From Pararhizobium sp. A13 (GTDB lineage: Bacteria > Pseudomonadota > Alphaproteobacteria > Rhizobiales > Rhizobiaceae): a stretch of DNA of 64,000 bases. The first letter of the stretch is position 1. Each line of letters starts with the position of its first letter. Position numbers and translations under genes: made by a program. This document shows positions 34,946 to 44,078 of this stretch, one piece after another. Below the pieces are notes generated by a model. That model ran no database searches, was not told where the DNA came from, and saw nothing but the letters and a program-made list of their open reading frames with translations. The stretch covers positions 1,302,001 to 1,366,000 of the forward strand of contig NZ_CP149511.1 of NCBI RefSeq assembly GCF_040126305.1. Direction: 5' to 3'.

Positions 34946-35995
34946 ATGGAAACCACTGGTGTTATCGCCTCTTCTGCCATGGACGGAATGCTAGCTTCCA
35001 TCAGTCTGGGCGGGCTTGATATGAACGCGGTTTCGGCCCGGGTCGGTCTTGGAAGCAATGCGTTGTTTGCCGATAGCGACTTCATGCCGCTGGCAGCCTT
35101 CACCTGCGCACTCGAGGTTGCGTCGAAGGAAAAGAGCGATCCCTTGCTGGGCCTGAAACTTGGCAAAGAATTTGAATTCCAGGCGCTTGGCTCGTTAGCG
35201 GCGCTCTTTCTGACGGCGCCGACATTGAAAGATGGATTGGCCCAGTTCAGCCGCTATTTCCCAGCGCTGCAAAGTAATACCCGCTCCGCGCTGGTGGTGG
35301 AGAACGATGTGGCGCGCTTCTCCTATTCGATCCGCGACAACACAGTACGGCACAAAATCCAGGACGCGGAGTTCACGGAGAGCCTGCTGAACACCATGCT
35401 CGCCACGACGATCGGAGAGGACTGGAAACCGTCCTGCATAGAGTTTGAGCACATGCCCGGTGACAATCTGGCGCTTTATCGCTCACATTTTGCCTGTCCC
35501 TTGGCATTCGGACGCCGGGAAAACGCAATCGTTTTTCCTAAAAGGTTTCTCGATCGTCCGATCGGCACCGGCGGCGACGCGCAACACCATCTGCGTATCG
35601 CCTGCGAACTGTCAGATCTTGTTTACCGCCGCGAGAAACGCCTCGATCTTGTTACGGCGCTCAAGGCATGGATCGCTGCAGCGCTTTGCCAGCATGCGAG
35701 CATCGACATAGAGGACGCGGCGACAGATTTCGGCATGAGCCTGCGAAGCTTTCAGCGCAAGCTTGCCGATTGCGGCGTCAATTATGCCGAACTGCGCAAC
35801 ATGGTGCGGATGGAGATTGCGAAGAGCTTGCTTGCCAACACGCACCTGTCGATCTCCATCATCACCGATCAGCTCGGCTATAGCGAATTGAGTGCTTTTG
35901 CGCGCAGCTTCCGCCATCTCACCGGATTCACTCCGGCTCGTTTCCGTGAAGCAACCAGAAATCAGGAACGTCCACAGCGACCGCTCACCGTTTAG
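34946..35995 (+). CDS. AraC-family transcriptional regulator (349 aa)
   Basis: The N-terminal ligand-binding region is of the Arabinose_bd (OruR/ArgR-like) type: VSARVGLGSNALF, PLAAFTCALEVASKEKSDPL and LGLKLGKEFEF. The C-terminal double HTH has IEDAATDFGMSLRSFQRKLA and TDQLGYSELSAFARSFRHLT. The ATG at 34946 has GGAG upstream. It is divergent from the permease/amine oxidase operon and is its likely activator. Confidence 0.92.
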   Translation: METTGVIASSAMDGMLASISLGGLDMNAVSARVGLGSNALFADSDFMPLAAFTCALEVASKEKSDPLLGLKLGKEFEFQALGSLAALFLTAPTLKDGLAQFSRYFPALQSNTRSALVVENDVARFSYSIRDNTVRHKIQDAEFTESLLNTMLATTIGEDWKPSCIEFEHMPGDNLALYRSHFACPLAFGRRENAIVFPKRFLDRPIGTGGDAQHHLRIACELSDLVYRREKRLDLVTALKAWIAAALCQHASIDIEDAATDFGMSLRSFQRKLADCGVNYAELRNMVRMEIAKSLLANTHLSISIITDQLGYSELSAFARSFRHLTGFTPARFREATRNQERPQRPLTV

Positions 35996-36119
35996 GGGCG
36001 GGGCAACTGCTGTTTCGAGTTCGTAGCCTCCGGCCTCGATAGTCTCTTGACCATGCCAAGACCCAGCCGGACGGCGAAACTTCCGTCATCGGCAGGCTTC
36101 ATCGTGAAGTCCCTGCACC

Positions 36120-36455
36120 CTGCACGTCGTCGACGGCAAGCCGAATGCGATCGAGCGGCGGGTGATCATGCTCGATGCGGTTCCAAGTGCTCGTGATGAA
36201 GCCTTCGCTTCCAGGCCACCGGGCGTGTGGCTGCTGGAGCAGGTCCCTTGGACCGAAGCCAAGCACATCATCCGCGCCATTCCGGCCGATGCAGCGACAG
36301 CGCAGCTGCTGGAAGTGCAAAGAGGAGAGCCCTGTCTGAGCCTGACGCGGCAAACGTGGCAGAACGGCCGCACAGTGACTCATGTCGAAGTCACGCATCC
36401 GGGCGATCGCTATCAATTTGCCTGCGTTTTCCACCCCTCGGCGCAGGATGCATGA
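36120..36455 (+). pseudogene. C-terminal (UTRA) remnant of a HutC-type GntR regulator
   Basis: The open frame reads VVDGKPNAIERRVIMLDAVP, then PPGVWLLEQVPWTEAKHIIR and ends shortly after VEVTHPGDRYQFACVF. This is the second half of a UTRA effector domain as found in HutC-like repressors. The DNA-binding winged helix and first half are absent. It lies just before the BMP transporter operon and may be the remains of its former regulator. Confidence 0.65.
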
Positions 36456-36514
36456 CGGGCGAGTCTAGGTGTTGCACGGGGTCTAGAGGCCTGTTTTTTA
36501 AGCTTATTTGGTGC

Positions 36515-36543
36515 TTGACACTTTTTTAGGCGTTCCCTATGAT
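36515..36543 (+). promoter_or_regulatory. Sigma-70 promoter of the BMP transporter operon
   Basis: TTGACA (36515-36520), a 17-nt spacer and TATGAT (36538-36543) form a near-consensus promoter. Transcription would begin about 36550, leaving a leader of about 30 nt before the ATG at 36579. ACCAAATGGT (36551-36560) lies at the expected start site and could be an operator. Confidence 0.75.
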
Positions 36544-36578
36544 TTTTGAACCAAATGGTAAAAAAGGGGAGCAAATCA

Positions 36579-37565
36579 ATGACCAAAGACATCTTGATTT
36601 CACGCCGTGCAGTGATCGCATCGGGCATCGCCCTTGGCGTCAGCGGGTTCGCGCCGCTGGCAAGAGCCGCTACGCCGATGAAGGTTGCCGGCATTCATGC
36701 CTCGCCGGTGGAAAATGCCTGGAATTCCTGTCTGCACAAAGCCCTGCAGGATGCAGCCAAGGAAGGCGTCATTGAATATGTTTTCTCCGAAGGAGTTTCC
36801 GGCACCGATTATCCGCGCGCCATGCGCGAATATGCCGAACAGGGCAACAAGCTGATCATCGGCGAAGCCTACGCTGTCGAAAAGGAGGCTCGGCAGGTCG
36901 CCGCCGATTATCCGGACACGGCTTTCGTGCTGGGGTCGAGCGGCACTGAGGCCGGTGACAATTTTGGCGTCTTTGGCACCTGGAACCATGACGGCGCCTA
37001 TCTTGCCGGCATGCTGGCGGGCAAGATGACCAAATCGAATATAGTCGGTTCGGTCGGCGCCATTCCGATCCCCGAAGTCAACATGCTGATCAACGCCTTT
37101 GCGGAAGGCGTCAAGGCGGTCAATCCGGATGCGAAGCATCTGGTCTCCTTCATTGGCACCTTCTTCGATCCGCCGAAGGCCCGCGAAGCCGGTCTTGCCC
37201 AGATCGACGCCGGCGCCGATATTCTGTTCGGCGAGCGTATCGGTACCGCTGACGCTGCAAAGGAACGTGGCATCAAGTCAGTGGGATCGCTGATCGACTA
37301 CACGCCGCGCTACCCGGACACAGTGTTCGCCAACGCCATGTGGTATTTCCGCCCGATCCTCGATGCGGCAATCGCCGATGCCGCCGCTGGCAAGCCGGTC
37401 GGCAAGACCTACACGCCTTACGGCCTGATGAAGGAAGGCGGCAGTGACATCGTCTTCGTGAAGGGCGTGGCGCCCGCCGAGGCGGAGGCCGCGATGGAAG
37501 CCAAGCGGGCGGAGATCAAGGCCGGCACCTTCGAAGTTCCGAAGATGATGGACGAACCAAAGTAG
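36579..37565 (+). CDS. BMP-family ABC transporter substrate-binding protein (328 aa)
   Basis: This is a basic-membrane-protein (PnrA/Med-like) binding protein for nucleosides or nucleobases. A twin-arginine-like leader (ISRRAVIASGIALGVSGFAP) precedes the mature domain, where VAGIHASPVENAWNSCLHKA, GTWNHDGAYLAGMLAGKMTK and FFDPPKAREAGLAQIDAGAD are family features. The ATG at 36579 has AGGGGAG upstream. It is the first of six genes that encode a complete importer plus two hydrolases. Confidence 0.92.
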   Translation: MTKDILISRRAVIASGIALGVSGFAPLARAATPMKVAGIHASPVENAWNSCLHKALQDAAKEGVIEYVFSEGVSGTDYPRAMREYAEQGNKLIIGEAYAVEKEARQVAADYPDTAFVLGSSGTEAGDNFGVFGTWNHDGAYLAGMLAGKMTKSNIVGSVGAIPIPEVNMLINAFAEGVKAVNPDAKHLVSFIGTFFDPPKAREAGLAQIDAGADILFGERIGTADAAKERGIKSVGSLIDYTPRYPDTVFANAMWYFRPILDAAIADAAAGKPVGKTYTPYGLMKEGGSDIVFVKGVAPAEAEAAMEAKRAEIKAGTFEVPKMMDEPK

Positions 37566-37573
37566 TCCAACCC

Positions 37574-38986
37574 ATGCGCGGTGACGCGACGGATCTGGCC
37601 GAGGCGATCAAGAGCGGCAGCCTGACCGCATCGGAGGCTATGCGGGCTTCGCTTGCCTTGGCGGAGAACCATAAAGCTCTCGGCACTATCGCCCATCTCG
37701 ACGCAACGATGGGCGTGGCGTCGGCGAAAGCCATGGATAGAGAACGGCGCTTGGAGCCGGGCCGCTTTGCTGCCCGGCCGTTTGCCGGCGTGCCGACGCT
37801 GGCGAAGGACCTCGGCGGACCTTTCGCTGGGTTGCCGGTCACGGCCGGTTCCCGTCTCTTCGAAAGAGAGGGCAGCGAACCGGACTCGGATCTCGCCACC
37901 CGTTTCCGCCATGCCGGTTTCTGCCTGTTCGGGGTGACGACAAGCCCGGAATTCGGCCTTTCGCTGGCGAGCGAACCGGCTGCCGGGCCGGCTTGCCGCA
38001 ATCCGCTCGATCCGGCGCGCACACCCGGCGGCTCTTCCGGCGGAGCGGCGGCGGCCGTTGCAGCCGGCATCGTCGCGATCGCGCATGCAACGGACGCAGG
38101 TGGCTCCATCCGCGTGCCTGCCGCTTGCTGCGGCCTTGTCGGCCTCAAGCCCAGCCGCGGCGCCATGCCCGCCGGCCCTTCCTTCGGCAATCATTTGGGT
38201 GGCATTGCCAGCGAACTTGCCGTCTGTCGCTCAGTGCCGGATGCAGCGCTGATTTTCGACACGCTACGCGGCAAGGCAAGGGGCCCGTTCCCCGATCCGG
38301 CGACGGTGGCGGATAGAGGTGACCGATTGCGGATCGGTCTACTGGCAGGGACCGGCTCAAAATACCCGACGGATAGCAAACGGCTCGAAGCGATAGAGGC
38401 TGCAGCGCACTCGCTGGAGGCGTTTGGGCATCAGATCGTCCCGCTCGGCTGGGCCGAATTCGAGCAAAGCGTCGATGCCAGCGGCCGCGCGCTCGGCGAC
38501 ATCATCGCAGTCAATCTCGCGTCCTTCATCGATACCCTCAGCGTCGATATCTCGCTCGCCGAACCTTTGACCCAGGCATTCATTGAACGCGGGCATGCGC
38601 TGACGGGACCGACACTCTGGGCTTCGCTGAATGGCGCCGTGCAAACCAGCCGCGCACTGTGGAATCTCTTCGACAGGGTTGATTGCATTTTGATGCCGAT
38701 GCTTGCCAAGGCGCCCCTTGCGATCGGTTCGTTTCCGTTCGATCATGGCAATACCGAGCTGCAGCTTGAGCGGATGGCTGCATTTGCACCGCTTGCCTCT
38801 CTCGCCAACATTTCGGGATTTCCGGCCTTGACCCTGCCCTTTGGATCCGATGCGGACGGCTTACCCCTGCCCGTCCAGATCATGGCGCCGATGGGCCACG
38901 AGCCGCTTTTATTGTCGCTCGCCGCACGATTGGAGGCCGAGGGGCGCTGGCAGCATCGTTTTCCGGTCGCAGGGCTTACGGCATGA
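37574..38986 (+). CDS. Amidase signature-family enzyme (470 aa)
   Basis: The Ser-cisSer-Lys triad is visible: Lys in GVPTLAKDLGG, the glycine-serine core TPGGSSGGAAAAVAAG, and the nucleophile in DAGGSIRVPAACCGLVGLKP. Such enzymes hydrolyse amides, ureides or carbamates. The gene starts 8 nt after the binding-protein stop and overlaps the ATPase gene (ATGA). Its operon position suggests it acts on the imported compound or on a product of the deaminase. Confidence 0.9.
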   Translation: MRGDATDLAEAIKSGSLTASEAMRASLALAENHKALGTIAHLDATMGVASAKAMDRERRLEPGRFAARPFAGVPTLAKDLGGPFAGLPVTAGSRLFEREGSEPDSDLATRFRHAGFCLFGVTTSPEFGLSLASEPAAGPACRNPLDPARTPGGSSGGAAAAVAAGIVAIAHATDAGGSIRVPAACCGLVGLKPSRGAMPAGPSFGNHLGGIASELAVCRSVPDAALIFDTLRGKARGPFPDPATVADRGDRLRIGLLAGTGSKYPTDSKRLEAIEAAAHSLEAFGHQIVPLGWAEFEQSVDASGRALGDIIAVNLASFIDTLSVDISLAEPLTQAFIERGHALTGPTLWASLNGAVQTSRALWNLFDRVDCILMPMLAKAPLAIGSFPFDHGNTELQLERMAAFAPLASLANISGFPALTLPFGSDADGLPLPVQIMAPMGHEPLLLSLAARLEAEGRWQHRFPVAGLTA

Positions 38987-40515
38987 CAATTCCGGTCCTC
39001 GAAATCGAAGGCGTCAGCAAGCGCTTCGGCGCCAATCTGGCCAATGACGACATCTCGCTGACGCTTGCCAAGGGCGAGATTGTCGCCCTGCTTGGCGAAA
39101 ACGGCGCGGGCAAGACTACGCTGATGAGCATCCTCTTTGGCCATTACATGCCGGATACCGGCCGAATTCTGATCGACGGTGCCGAGCTGCCGCAGGGCAA
39201 GCCGCGAGCGGCAATCCGCGCCGGTGTCGGCATGGTACATCAGCATTTTTCCCTGGCGCCCAATCTGACCGTTCTCGAAAATGTCATGACCGGCACGGAA
39301 AAGCTCTGGTCCTGGCGCTCGGGCACATCGGCAGCACGCAAGAAGCTATTGGCAATTGCTGAGCGCTTCGGCCTCAAGGTCGATGCGGACGCGCGTCTTG
39401 GAGACCTGTCGGTCGGCGAACAGCAGCGCGTCGAGATTCTGAAGGCGCTCTATAACGACGCCCGCATCCTGATCCTTGACGAGCCAACGGCGGTGCTGAC
39501 CAATATCGAGGCTGAAAAGCTATTCAAGACACTGAAGGAAATGGCCCGGCAGGGCCTGTCGCTAATCTTCATCTCCCACAAGCTCGATGAGGTCATGGCT
39601 GCGGCCGACCGTATCGTCGTCTTGCGCAGCGGCAAGACGGCTGCCGAACGCAGGACATCCGAAACCAGCAAGGCTGAACTCGCCGAATTGATGGTCGGCC
39701 GCCGCGTGACCCGGCCGGTGCGCGAGGCATCGACGCCCGGCGCGCTTGCGCTGGAGGCTGCGGAGGTCACGGTGAAGATCGATGGCGTCGAACGGTTGAA
39801 ATCCATCAGCTTCCGGCTGCGCGAAGGAGAAATCCTCGGCATTATCGGCGTCTCGGGCAATGGCCAGGCGGCGCTGGCGCATCTACTCTCCGGCACGCTT
39901 TCGCGCATATCCGGCGATCTCCTCCTTTTCGGAAAGCCGATCGGCAATCTCGGCGTCGCCGATGTCGTCGGCGCCGGCATTGGCCGCATTCCAGAGGACC
40001 GCAACGAGGAAGGCGTGATCGGCGAAATGGCAATCTGGGAAAACGCTGTGCTCGAGCGCATTTCCGCGCCTGCATTTTCGCGCCATGGACTTGTGAATCG
40101 CAAGGCAGGCATAGCCTTTGCCAAGGAGATCATCGACCAATTCGACGTCCGCGGCGGCAGCCCTGCAAGCCGCGCGCGGTTGCTTTCCGGTGGCAACATG
40201 CAAAAGCTTATCCTCGGCCGCAATTTGCACCGGCGGCCGCGCATCCTGATCGCCGCGCAGCCAGCACGCGGCCTTGATGAAGGCGCCGTGGCAGCCGTGC
40301 ATGCGCGTCTTCTGGAGGCCCGCCGGCAGGGCACAGCCGTACTTTTGATCTCGGAAGACCTGGACGAAGTGATCGCGCTTGCCGACCGCATTCAGGCAAT
40401 CGTCGGCGGCAGGTTGTCGCCAACAGTCGAGGCAGGCGATGCCGATGCGCGCAGGCTGGGCCTGATGATGGCCGGGGAATGGAATGAAACGCGCGAGGCC
40501 GATCATGCGATTTGA
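38983..40515 (+). CDS. ABC transporter ATP-binding protein with two NBDs, nucleoside/sugar type (510 aa)
   Basis: Two ATPase domains are fused. The first has Walker A GENGAGKTT, LSVGEQQRVE and LILDEPTAVL. The second is degenerate, with GVSGNGQAALA in place of Walker A and LLSGGNMQKLILGR as signature; AAQPARGLDEGA replaces a canonical Walker B. This asymmetry is normal for the RbsA/YufO class. It starts in an ATGA overlap with the amidase gene and ends 11 nt inside the permease gene. Confidence 0.94.
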   Translation: MTIPVLEIEGVSKRFGANLANDDISLTLAKGEIVALLGENGAGKTTLMSILFGHYMPDTGRILIDGAELPQGKPRAAIRAGVGMVHQHFSLAPNLTVLENVMTGTEKLWSWRSGTSAARKKLLAIAERFGLKVDADARLGDLSVGEQQRVEILKALYNDARILILDEPTAVLTNIEAEKLFKTLKEMARQGLSLIFISHKLDEVMAAADRIVVLRSGKTAAERRTSETSKAELAELMVGRRVTRPVREASTPGALALEAAEVTVKIDGVERLKSISFRLREGEILGIIGVSGNGQAALAHLLSGTLSRISGDLLLFGKPIGNLGVADVVGAGIGRIPEDRNEEGVIGEMAIWENAVLERISAPAFSRHGLVNRKAGIAFAKEIIDQFDVRGGSPASRARLLSGGNMQKLILGRNLHRRPRILIAAQPARGLDEGAVAAVHARLLEARRQGTAVLLISEDLDEVIALADRIQAIVGGRLSPTVEAGDADARRLGLMMAGEWNETREADHAI

Positions 40516-41554
40516 GCGTCGCGAGCAACGTCCGCTCTATCTCCTCTTGCTGACACCGCTGCTTGCCGTGGTTGCGGCACTGGCACTCTCCGGCATCCTG
40601 ATCGCCGTCGCTGGCGCACCGGTGCTCGACGCCTATTGGCGCATCCTGGCCGGCGCTTTCGGCTCGCGGCTTTCGGCGACCGAAACGCTGACGCGCGCGA
40701 CGCCGCTGATGCTGACGGGGCTTGCCGCCGCCGTTGCCTTTCGGGCAAGGCTCTGGAACATCGGCGCCGAGGGTCAGTTCTATCTCGGCGCCATCGCCGT
40801 TGCTGCAGCAAGCTCCAAAGTGTTGGGCGATCTGCCAGCCCCGGTTCTTATTCCGTTTCTACTGCTGGTCGGTGCCGTCGCCGGCATGGCCCTGATTCTC
40901 ATTCCGCTCTGGCTGCGCCTGCGCTTCTCGGTCGATGAGGTCGTTACCAGCCTCTTGTTGAACTTCATAGCGCTGCTCTTCGTTTCGATGCTGATCGACG
41001 GGGTGCTGAAGGACCCGCTCGCTTTCGGCTGGCCGCAGTCGCAATCGGTCAGCGATCACGCCATGCTGCCAAAGCTGATTGCCCGCTCCCGCCTGCATAT
41101 CGGCCTTGCGATGGCGATTGCGCTGGCGATCATCGTCCATCTCATCCAGTCACGCACCGTGTTCGGCATGCAATCGCGCGCCGCCGGACTCAATCCGTCC
41201 GGCGCCGTTTTCGCCGGCGTTCCGCTTGGAAGGACGCTGGTGAAAGTCGCCTGCCTCTCGGGCGGCCTTGCGGGCCTTGCGGGTGCGATCGAGGTCATGG
41301 GCGTGAAAGGCTATGTCACCACCGACCTGTCTCCGGGCTTCGGCTATGCCGGTATCGTCGTCGCCATGCTCGCCAATCTCAATCCGCTCGGCGTGGTCCT
41401 CGCAGCCATTTTCACGGCCACCATGTTCGTCGGCGCCGACGGCATGAGCCGTGGCCTCGGCATTCCCACCTATATCGCCGACGTCACGGTGGCGCTATCC
41501 TTGCTGACGATGCTGATCGCGCTGTTCTTCACCCAGTACAGGATCCGCCGATGA
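40505..41554 (+). CDS. ABC transporter permease, YufP type (349 aa)
   Basis: This is the first of two branched-chain/BMP-type permeases, with about nine helices. RARLWNIGAEGQFYLGAIAV carries the conserved NIGxEGQ motif of nucleoside permeases, and KVACLSGGLAGLAGAIEVMG is the cytoplasmic loop that contacts the ATPase. The ATG at 40505 overlaps the ATPase gene by 11 nt; its end overlaps the second permease (ATGA). Confidence 0.93.
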   Translation: MRFERREQRPLYLLLLTPLLAVVAALALSGILIAVAGAPVLDAYWRILAGAFGSRLSATETLTRATPLMLTGLAAAVAFRARLWNIGAEGQFYLGAIAVAAASSKVLGDLPAPVLIPFLLLVGAVAGMALILIPLWLRLRFSVDEVVTSLLLNFIALLFVSMLIDGVLKDPLAFGWPQSQSVSDHAMLPKLIARSRLHIGLAMAIALAIIVHLIQSRTVFGMQSRAAGLNPSGAVFAGVPLGRTLVKVACLSGGLAGLAGAIEVMGVKGYVTTDLSPGFGYAGIVVAMLANLNPLGVVLAAIFTATMFVGADGMSRGLGIPTYIADVTVALSLLTMLIALFFTQYRIRR

Positions 41555-42492
41555 CCGTGCTGTTCGATATCATCGCATCTGTCGGCCTCTGGGGCGCCGT
41601 CCTGCGTATCGCGACACCCTTGATCTTCGGAACGCTCGGCGCACTGCTGTGCGAGCGGGCGGGCGTGCTCAATCTCGGCATCGAGGGGATCATGACCTTC
41701 GGCGCGATGATCGGCTGGCTGTCGGTCTATCACGGCGCCGATCTGTGGACCGGCCTTTTGATCGCGGCGATCGCCGGCGGGGTCTTCGGCCTCTTACACT
41801 CCGTCCTGACGGTGACTCTGGGCCTCTCCCAGCACGTCGCAGGGCTCGGCGTCACGCTGTTTGCCTCAAGTTTCAGCTACTATGTCTTCCGCCTGATCGT
41901 GCCCACGGCAGGTACGCCGCCGACCATCGTGCCGTTCCAGCCGATCGCCATCCCCGGTCTGTCGACGCTGCCCTTCATCGGCCCGGCATTCTTTACCCAG
42001 ACGGCACCGACCTATGTGGCGATCCTGATTGCGCTTGTGATGGCCTACATCATCTTTCGCACGCCTTTGGGTCTGGCGATCCGCATGGCTGGCGAAAATC
42101 CGCATGCGGCCGAAGCACAAGGTGTCAACCCGATGAAGGTGCGTTACGGCGCCGTTATCGCCGGAAGCGCGCTGATGGGAATGGGGGGCGCATTCCTGAC
42201 ATTGTCGGCGTTCAACAGCTTTTTCCCGACCATGGTGCAGGGCCGCGGCTGGATCTGCATCGCGCTCGTCGTGTTCGCTTCCTGGCGGCCGGGCCGTGCG
42301 TTGTTCGGCGCGTTGCTCTTTGCCTTCTTCGATGCCTTCCAGCTGCGGCTGCAGACGGCCGTGGACGGTGTGCCTTATCAGATATTCCTGATGACGCCCT
42401 ATGTCCTGTCGATCGTGGCCCTTGCCGTCATGGCACGCCGTGCCCGCGTTCCGCAGGCGCTCATGCAGCCCTATCGCCGTGGCGAGCGATAA
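41551..42492 (+). CDS. ABC transporter permease, YufQ type (313 aa)
   Basis: This is the second permease of the importer. LCERAGVLNLGIEGIMTFGA has the NLGxEG motif, and YGAVIAGSALMGMGGAFLTL is the coupling loop. It pairs with the preceding permease as in YufPQ systems for nucleosides or purine bases. It ends 24 nt before the deaminase gene. Confidence 0.93.
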   Translation: MTVLFDIIASVGLWGAVLRIATPLIFGTLGALLCERAGVLNLGIEGIMTFGAMIGWLSVYHGADLWTGLLIAAIAGGVFGLLHSVLTVTLGLSQHVAGLGVTLFASSFSYYVFRLIVPTAGTPPTIVPFQPIAIPGLSTLPFIGPAFFTQTAPTYVAILIALVMAYIIFRTPLGLAIRMAGENPHAAEAQGVNPMKVRYGAVIAGSALMGMGGAFLTLSAFNSFFPTMVQGRGWICIALVVFASWRPGRALFGALLFAFFDAFQLRLQTAVDGVPYQIFLMTPYVLSIVALAVMARRARVPQALMQPYRRGER

Positions 42493-42516
42493 CCGCTTTC
42501 ACTCAACGAGGTTTCC

Positions 42517-43806
42517 ATGTTCGACCTAATCATTCGCAACGCAAACCTTCCAGACGGCCAGAAGGGCATCGATATAGGCGTCACGGGCGGCAAGATCGTC
42601 GCCATCGAGAGGACGATCCAGGCACAGGCTGGAGAGGAAATCGACGCCACCGGGCGGCTCGTGAGCCCTCCCTTCGTCGATCCGCATTTTCACATGGACG
42701 CGACCCTGTCGCTTGGCCTGCCACGTATGAATGTGTCCGGCACCCTGCTTGAAGGCATTGCGCTCTGGGGCGAATTGCGTCCGATCGTCACAAGAGAGGA
42801 ACTGGTCGACCGCGCGCTGCGCTATTGCGATCTGGCGGTGACGCAAGGTCTGCTCTTCATCCGAAGCCATGTCGATACCAGCGACCCAAAACTGGTGACC
42901 GTCGAGGCAATGATCGAGGTTCGCGAGAAGGTCGCGCCCTATATCGACCTGCAACTGGTCGCCTTCCCGCAGGATGGCTACTATCGTGCAGCCGATGGCA
43001 TCAGTTCACTCAACCGGGCGCTCGACATGGGCGTCGATATCGTCGGTGGCATTCCCCATTTCGAGCGAACCATGGGCGAAGGCACGGCATCAGTCGAGGC
43101 GCTCTGCCGCATCGCCGCCGACCGCGACCTGCCAGTGGACATGCATTGCGATGAGACCGATGACCCGCTTTCGCGCCATATCGAGACGCTTGCTGCGCAA
43201 ACCATCCGCTTCGGCCTCGAGGGACGCGTAGCCGGTTCGCATCTGACCTCGATGCACTCGATGGACAATTACTATGTCTCCAAGCTCATTCCCCTGATGG
43301 CGGAAGCGCAGATCAATGTCATCCCCAATCCCCTGATCAACATCATGCTGCAGGGCCGGCACGACACCTATCCGAAGCGCCGCGGCATGACCCGCGTGCG
43401 CGAACTGATGGATGCCGGGCTCAACGTCTCCTTCGGGCATGATTGCGTCATGGATCCTTGGTATTCGATGGGATCAGGCGACATGCTGGAGGTCGGCCAT
43501 ATGGCCATCCATGTCGCGCAGATGGCCGGCATCGAGGACAAGAAGAAGATCTTCGATGCGCTGACGGTCAACTCGGCAAAGACCATGGGCCTGGAAGGCT
43601 ATGGCCTGGAAACGGGCTGCAACGCAGATCTCGTCATCCTCCAGGCGCAGGATCCACTGGAAGCGCTACGGCTGAAACCGAACCGGCTGGCGGTGATCCG
43701 GCGCGGCAAGGTCATCGCCCGCTCGGCACCGCGCATCGGCGAGCTTTTCCTCGACGGGCGCCCGGCACGGATTGACGGCGGTCAGGACTACGCACCGCGT
43801 TGTTGA
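42517..43806 (+). CDS. Cytosine deaminase/CodA-like amidohydrolase (429 aa)
   Basis: Metal-binding residues typical of cytosine deaminase are in place: FVDPHFHMD (H57, H59), DMHCDETDDP (His, Glu), GSHLTSMHSMD and FGHDCVMDPWYSMGSGDML. The last contains the Asp and the substrate-loop tryptophan conserved in CodA. An AACGAGG leader precedes the ATG. It closes the operon: importer, amidase and deaminase. Salvage or nitrogen recovery from a pyrimidine or related base is likely. Confidence 0.9.
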   Translation: MFDLIIRNANLPDGQKGIDIGVTGGKIVAIERTIQAQAGEEIDATGRLVSPPFVDPHFHMDATLSLGLPRMNVSGTLLEGIALWGELRPIVTREELVDRALRYCDLAVTQGLLFIRSHVDTSDPKLVTVEAMIEVREKVAPYIDLQLVAFPQDGYYRAADGISSLNRALDMGVDIVGGIPHFERTMGEGTASVEALCRIAADRDLPVDMHCDETDDPLSRHIETLAAQTIRFGLEGRVAGSHLTSMHSMDNYYVSKLIPLMAEAQINVIPNPLINIMLQGRHDTYPKRRGMTRVRELMDAGLNVSFGHDCVMDPWYSMGSGDMLEVGHMAIHVAQMAGIEDKKKIFDALTVNSAKTMGLEGYGLETGCNADLVILQAQDPLEALRLKPNRLAVIRRGKVIARSAPRIGELFLDGRPARIDGGQDYAPRC

Positions 43807-43824
43807 AATGCGGGTCGGCACAAT

Positions 43825-44078
43825 TCAGACGCCGCGCTTGTTGCTCCAGAGCAGGACGTGCAGTTGCGGCAGAACACGGGCCTCGTGCCACCGGTCCTCC
43901 GTCACCTTGTCGACTAGCCAGAGCATTCGGTCCATAATACCGTCGATATCGAACCTGGCATCGTCGTCATCGGGCGGCGGCGGGGTGTGATTGCCAACTG
44001 GAGATAGACCGGAAGATCAGGATAGCGGGTCGCCGAAGCGCGAGCACAAGCGTAGTTGCGGTCGTCAAAGACACGAAC
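43825..44078 (-). pseudogene. queE: Frameshifted C-terminal remnant of queE (7-carboxy-7-deazaguanine synthase)
   Basis: Two adjacent frames rebuild the end of an alphaproteobacterial QueE: VRVFDDRNYACARASATRYP then DLPVYLQ in one, and [40 protein letters not shown] and [16 protein letters not shown] in the other. A one-base deletion near 43998 separates them. The radical-SAM N-terminal two-thirds is absent. A functional queE must lie elsewhere if the organism makes queuosine. Confidence 0.7.

Noticed and set aside
36546..36578. Upstream ATG at 36546 for the BMP binding protein
   Set aside because: It falls within the promoter/operator region at the predicted transcript start, and the ATG at 36579 has the better ribosome-binding site and leader peptide.
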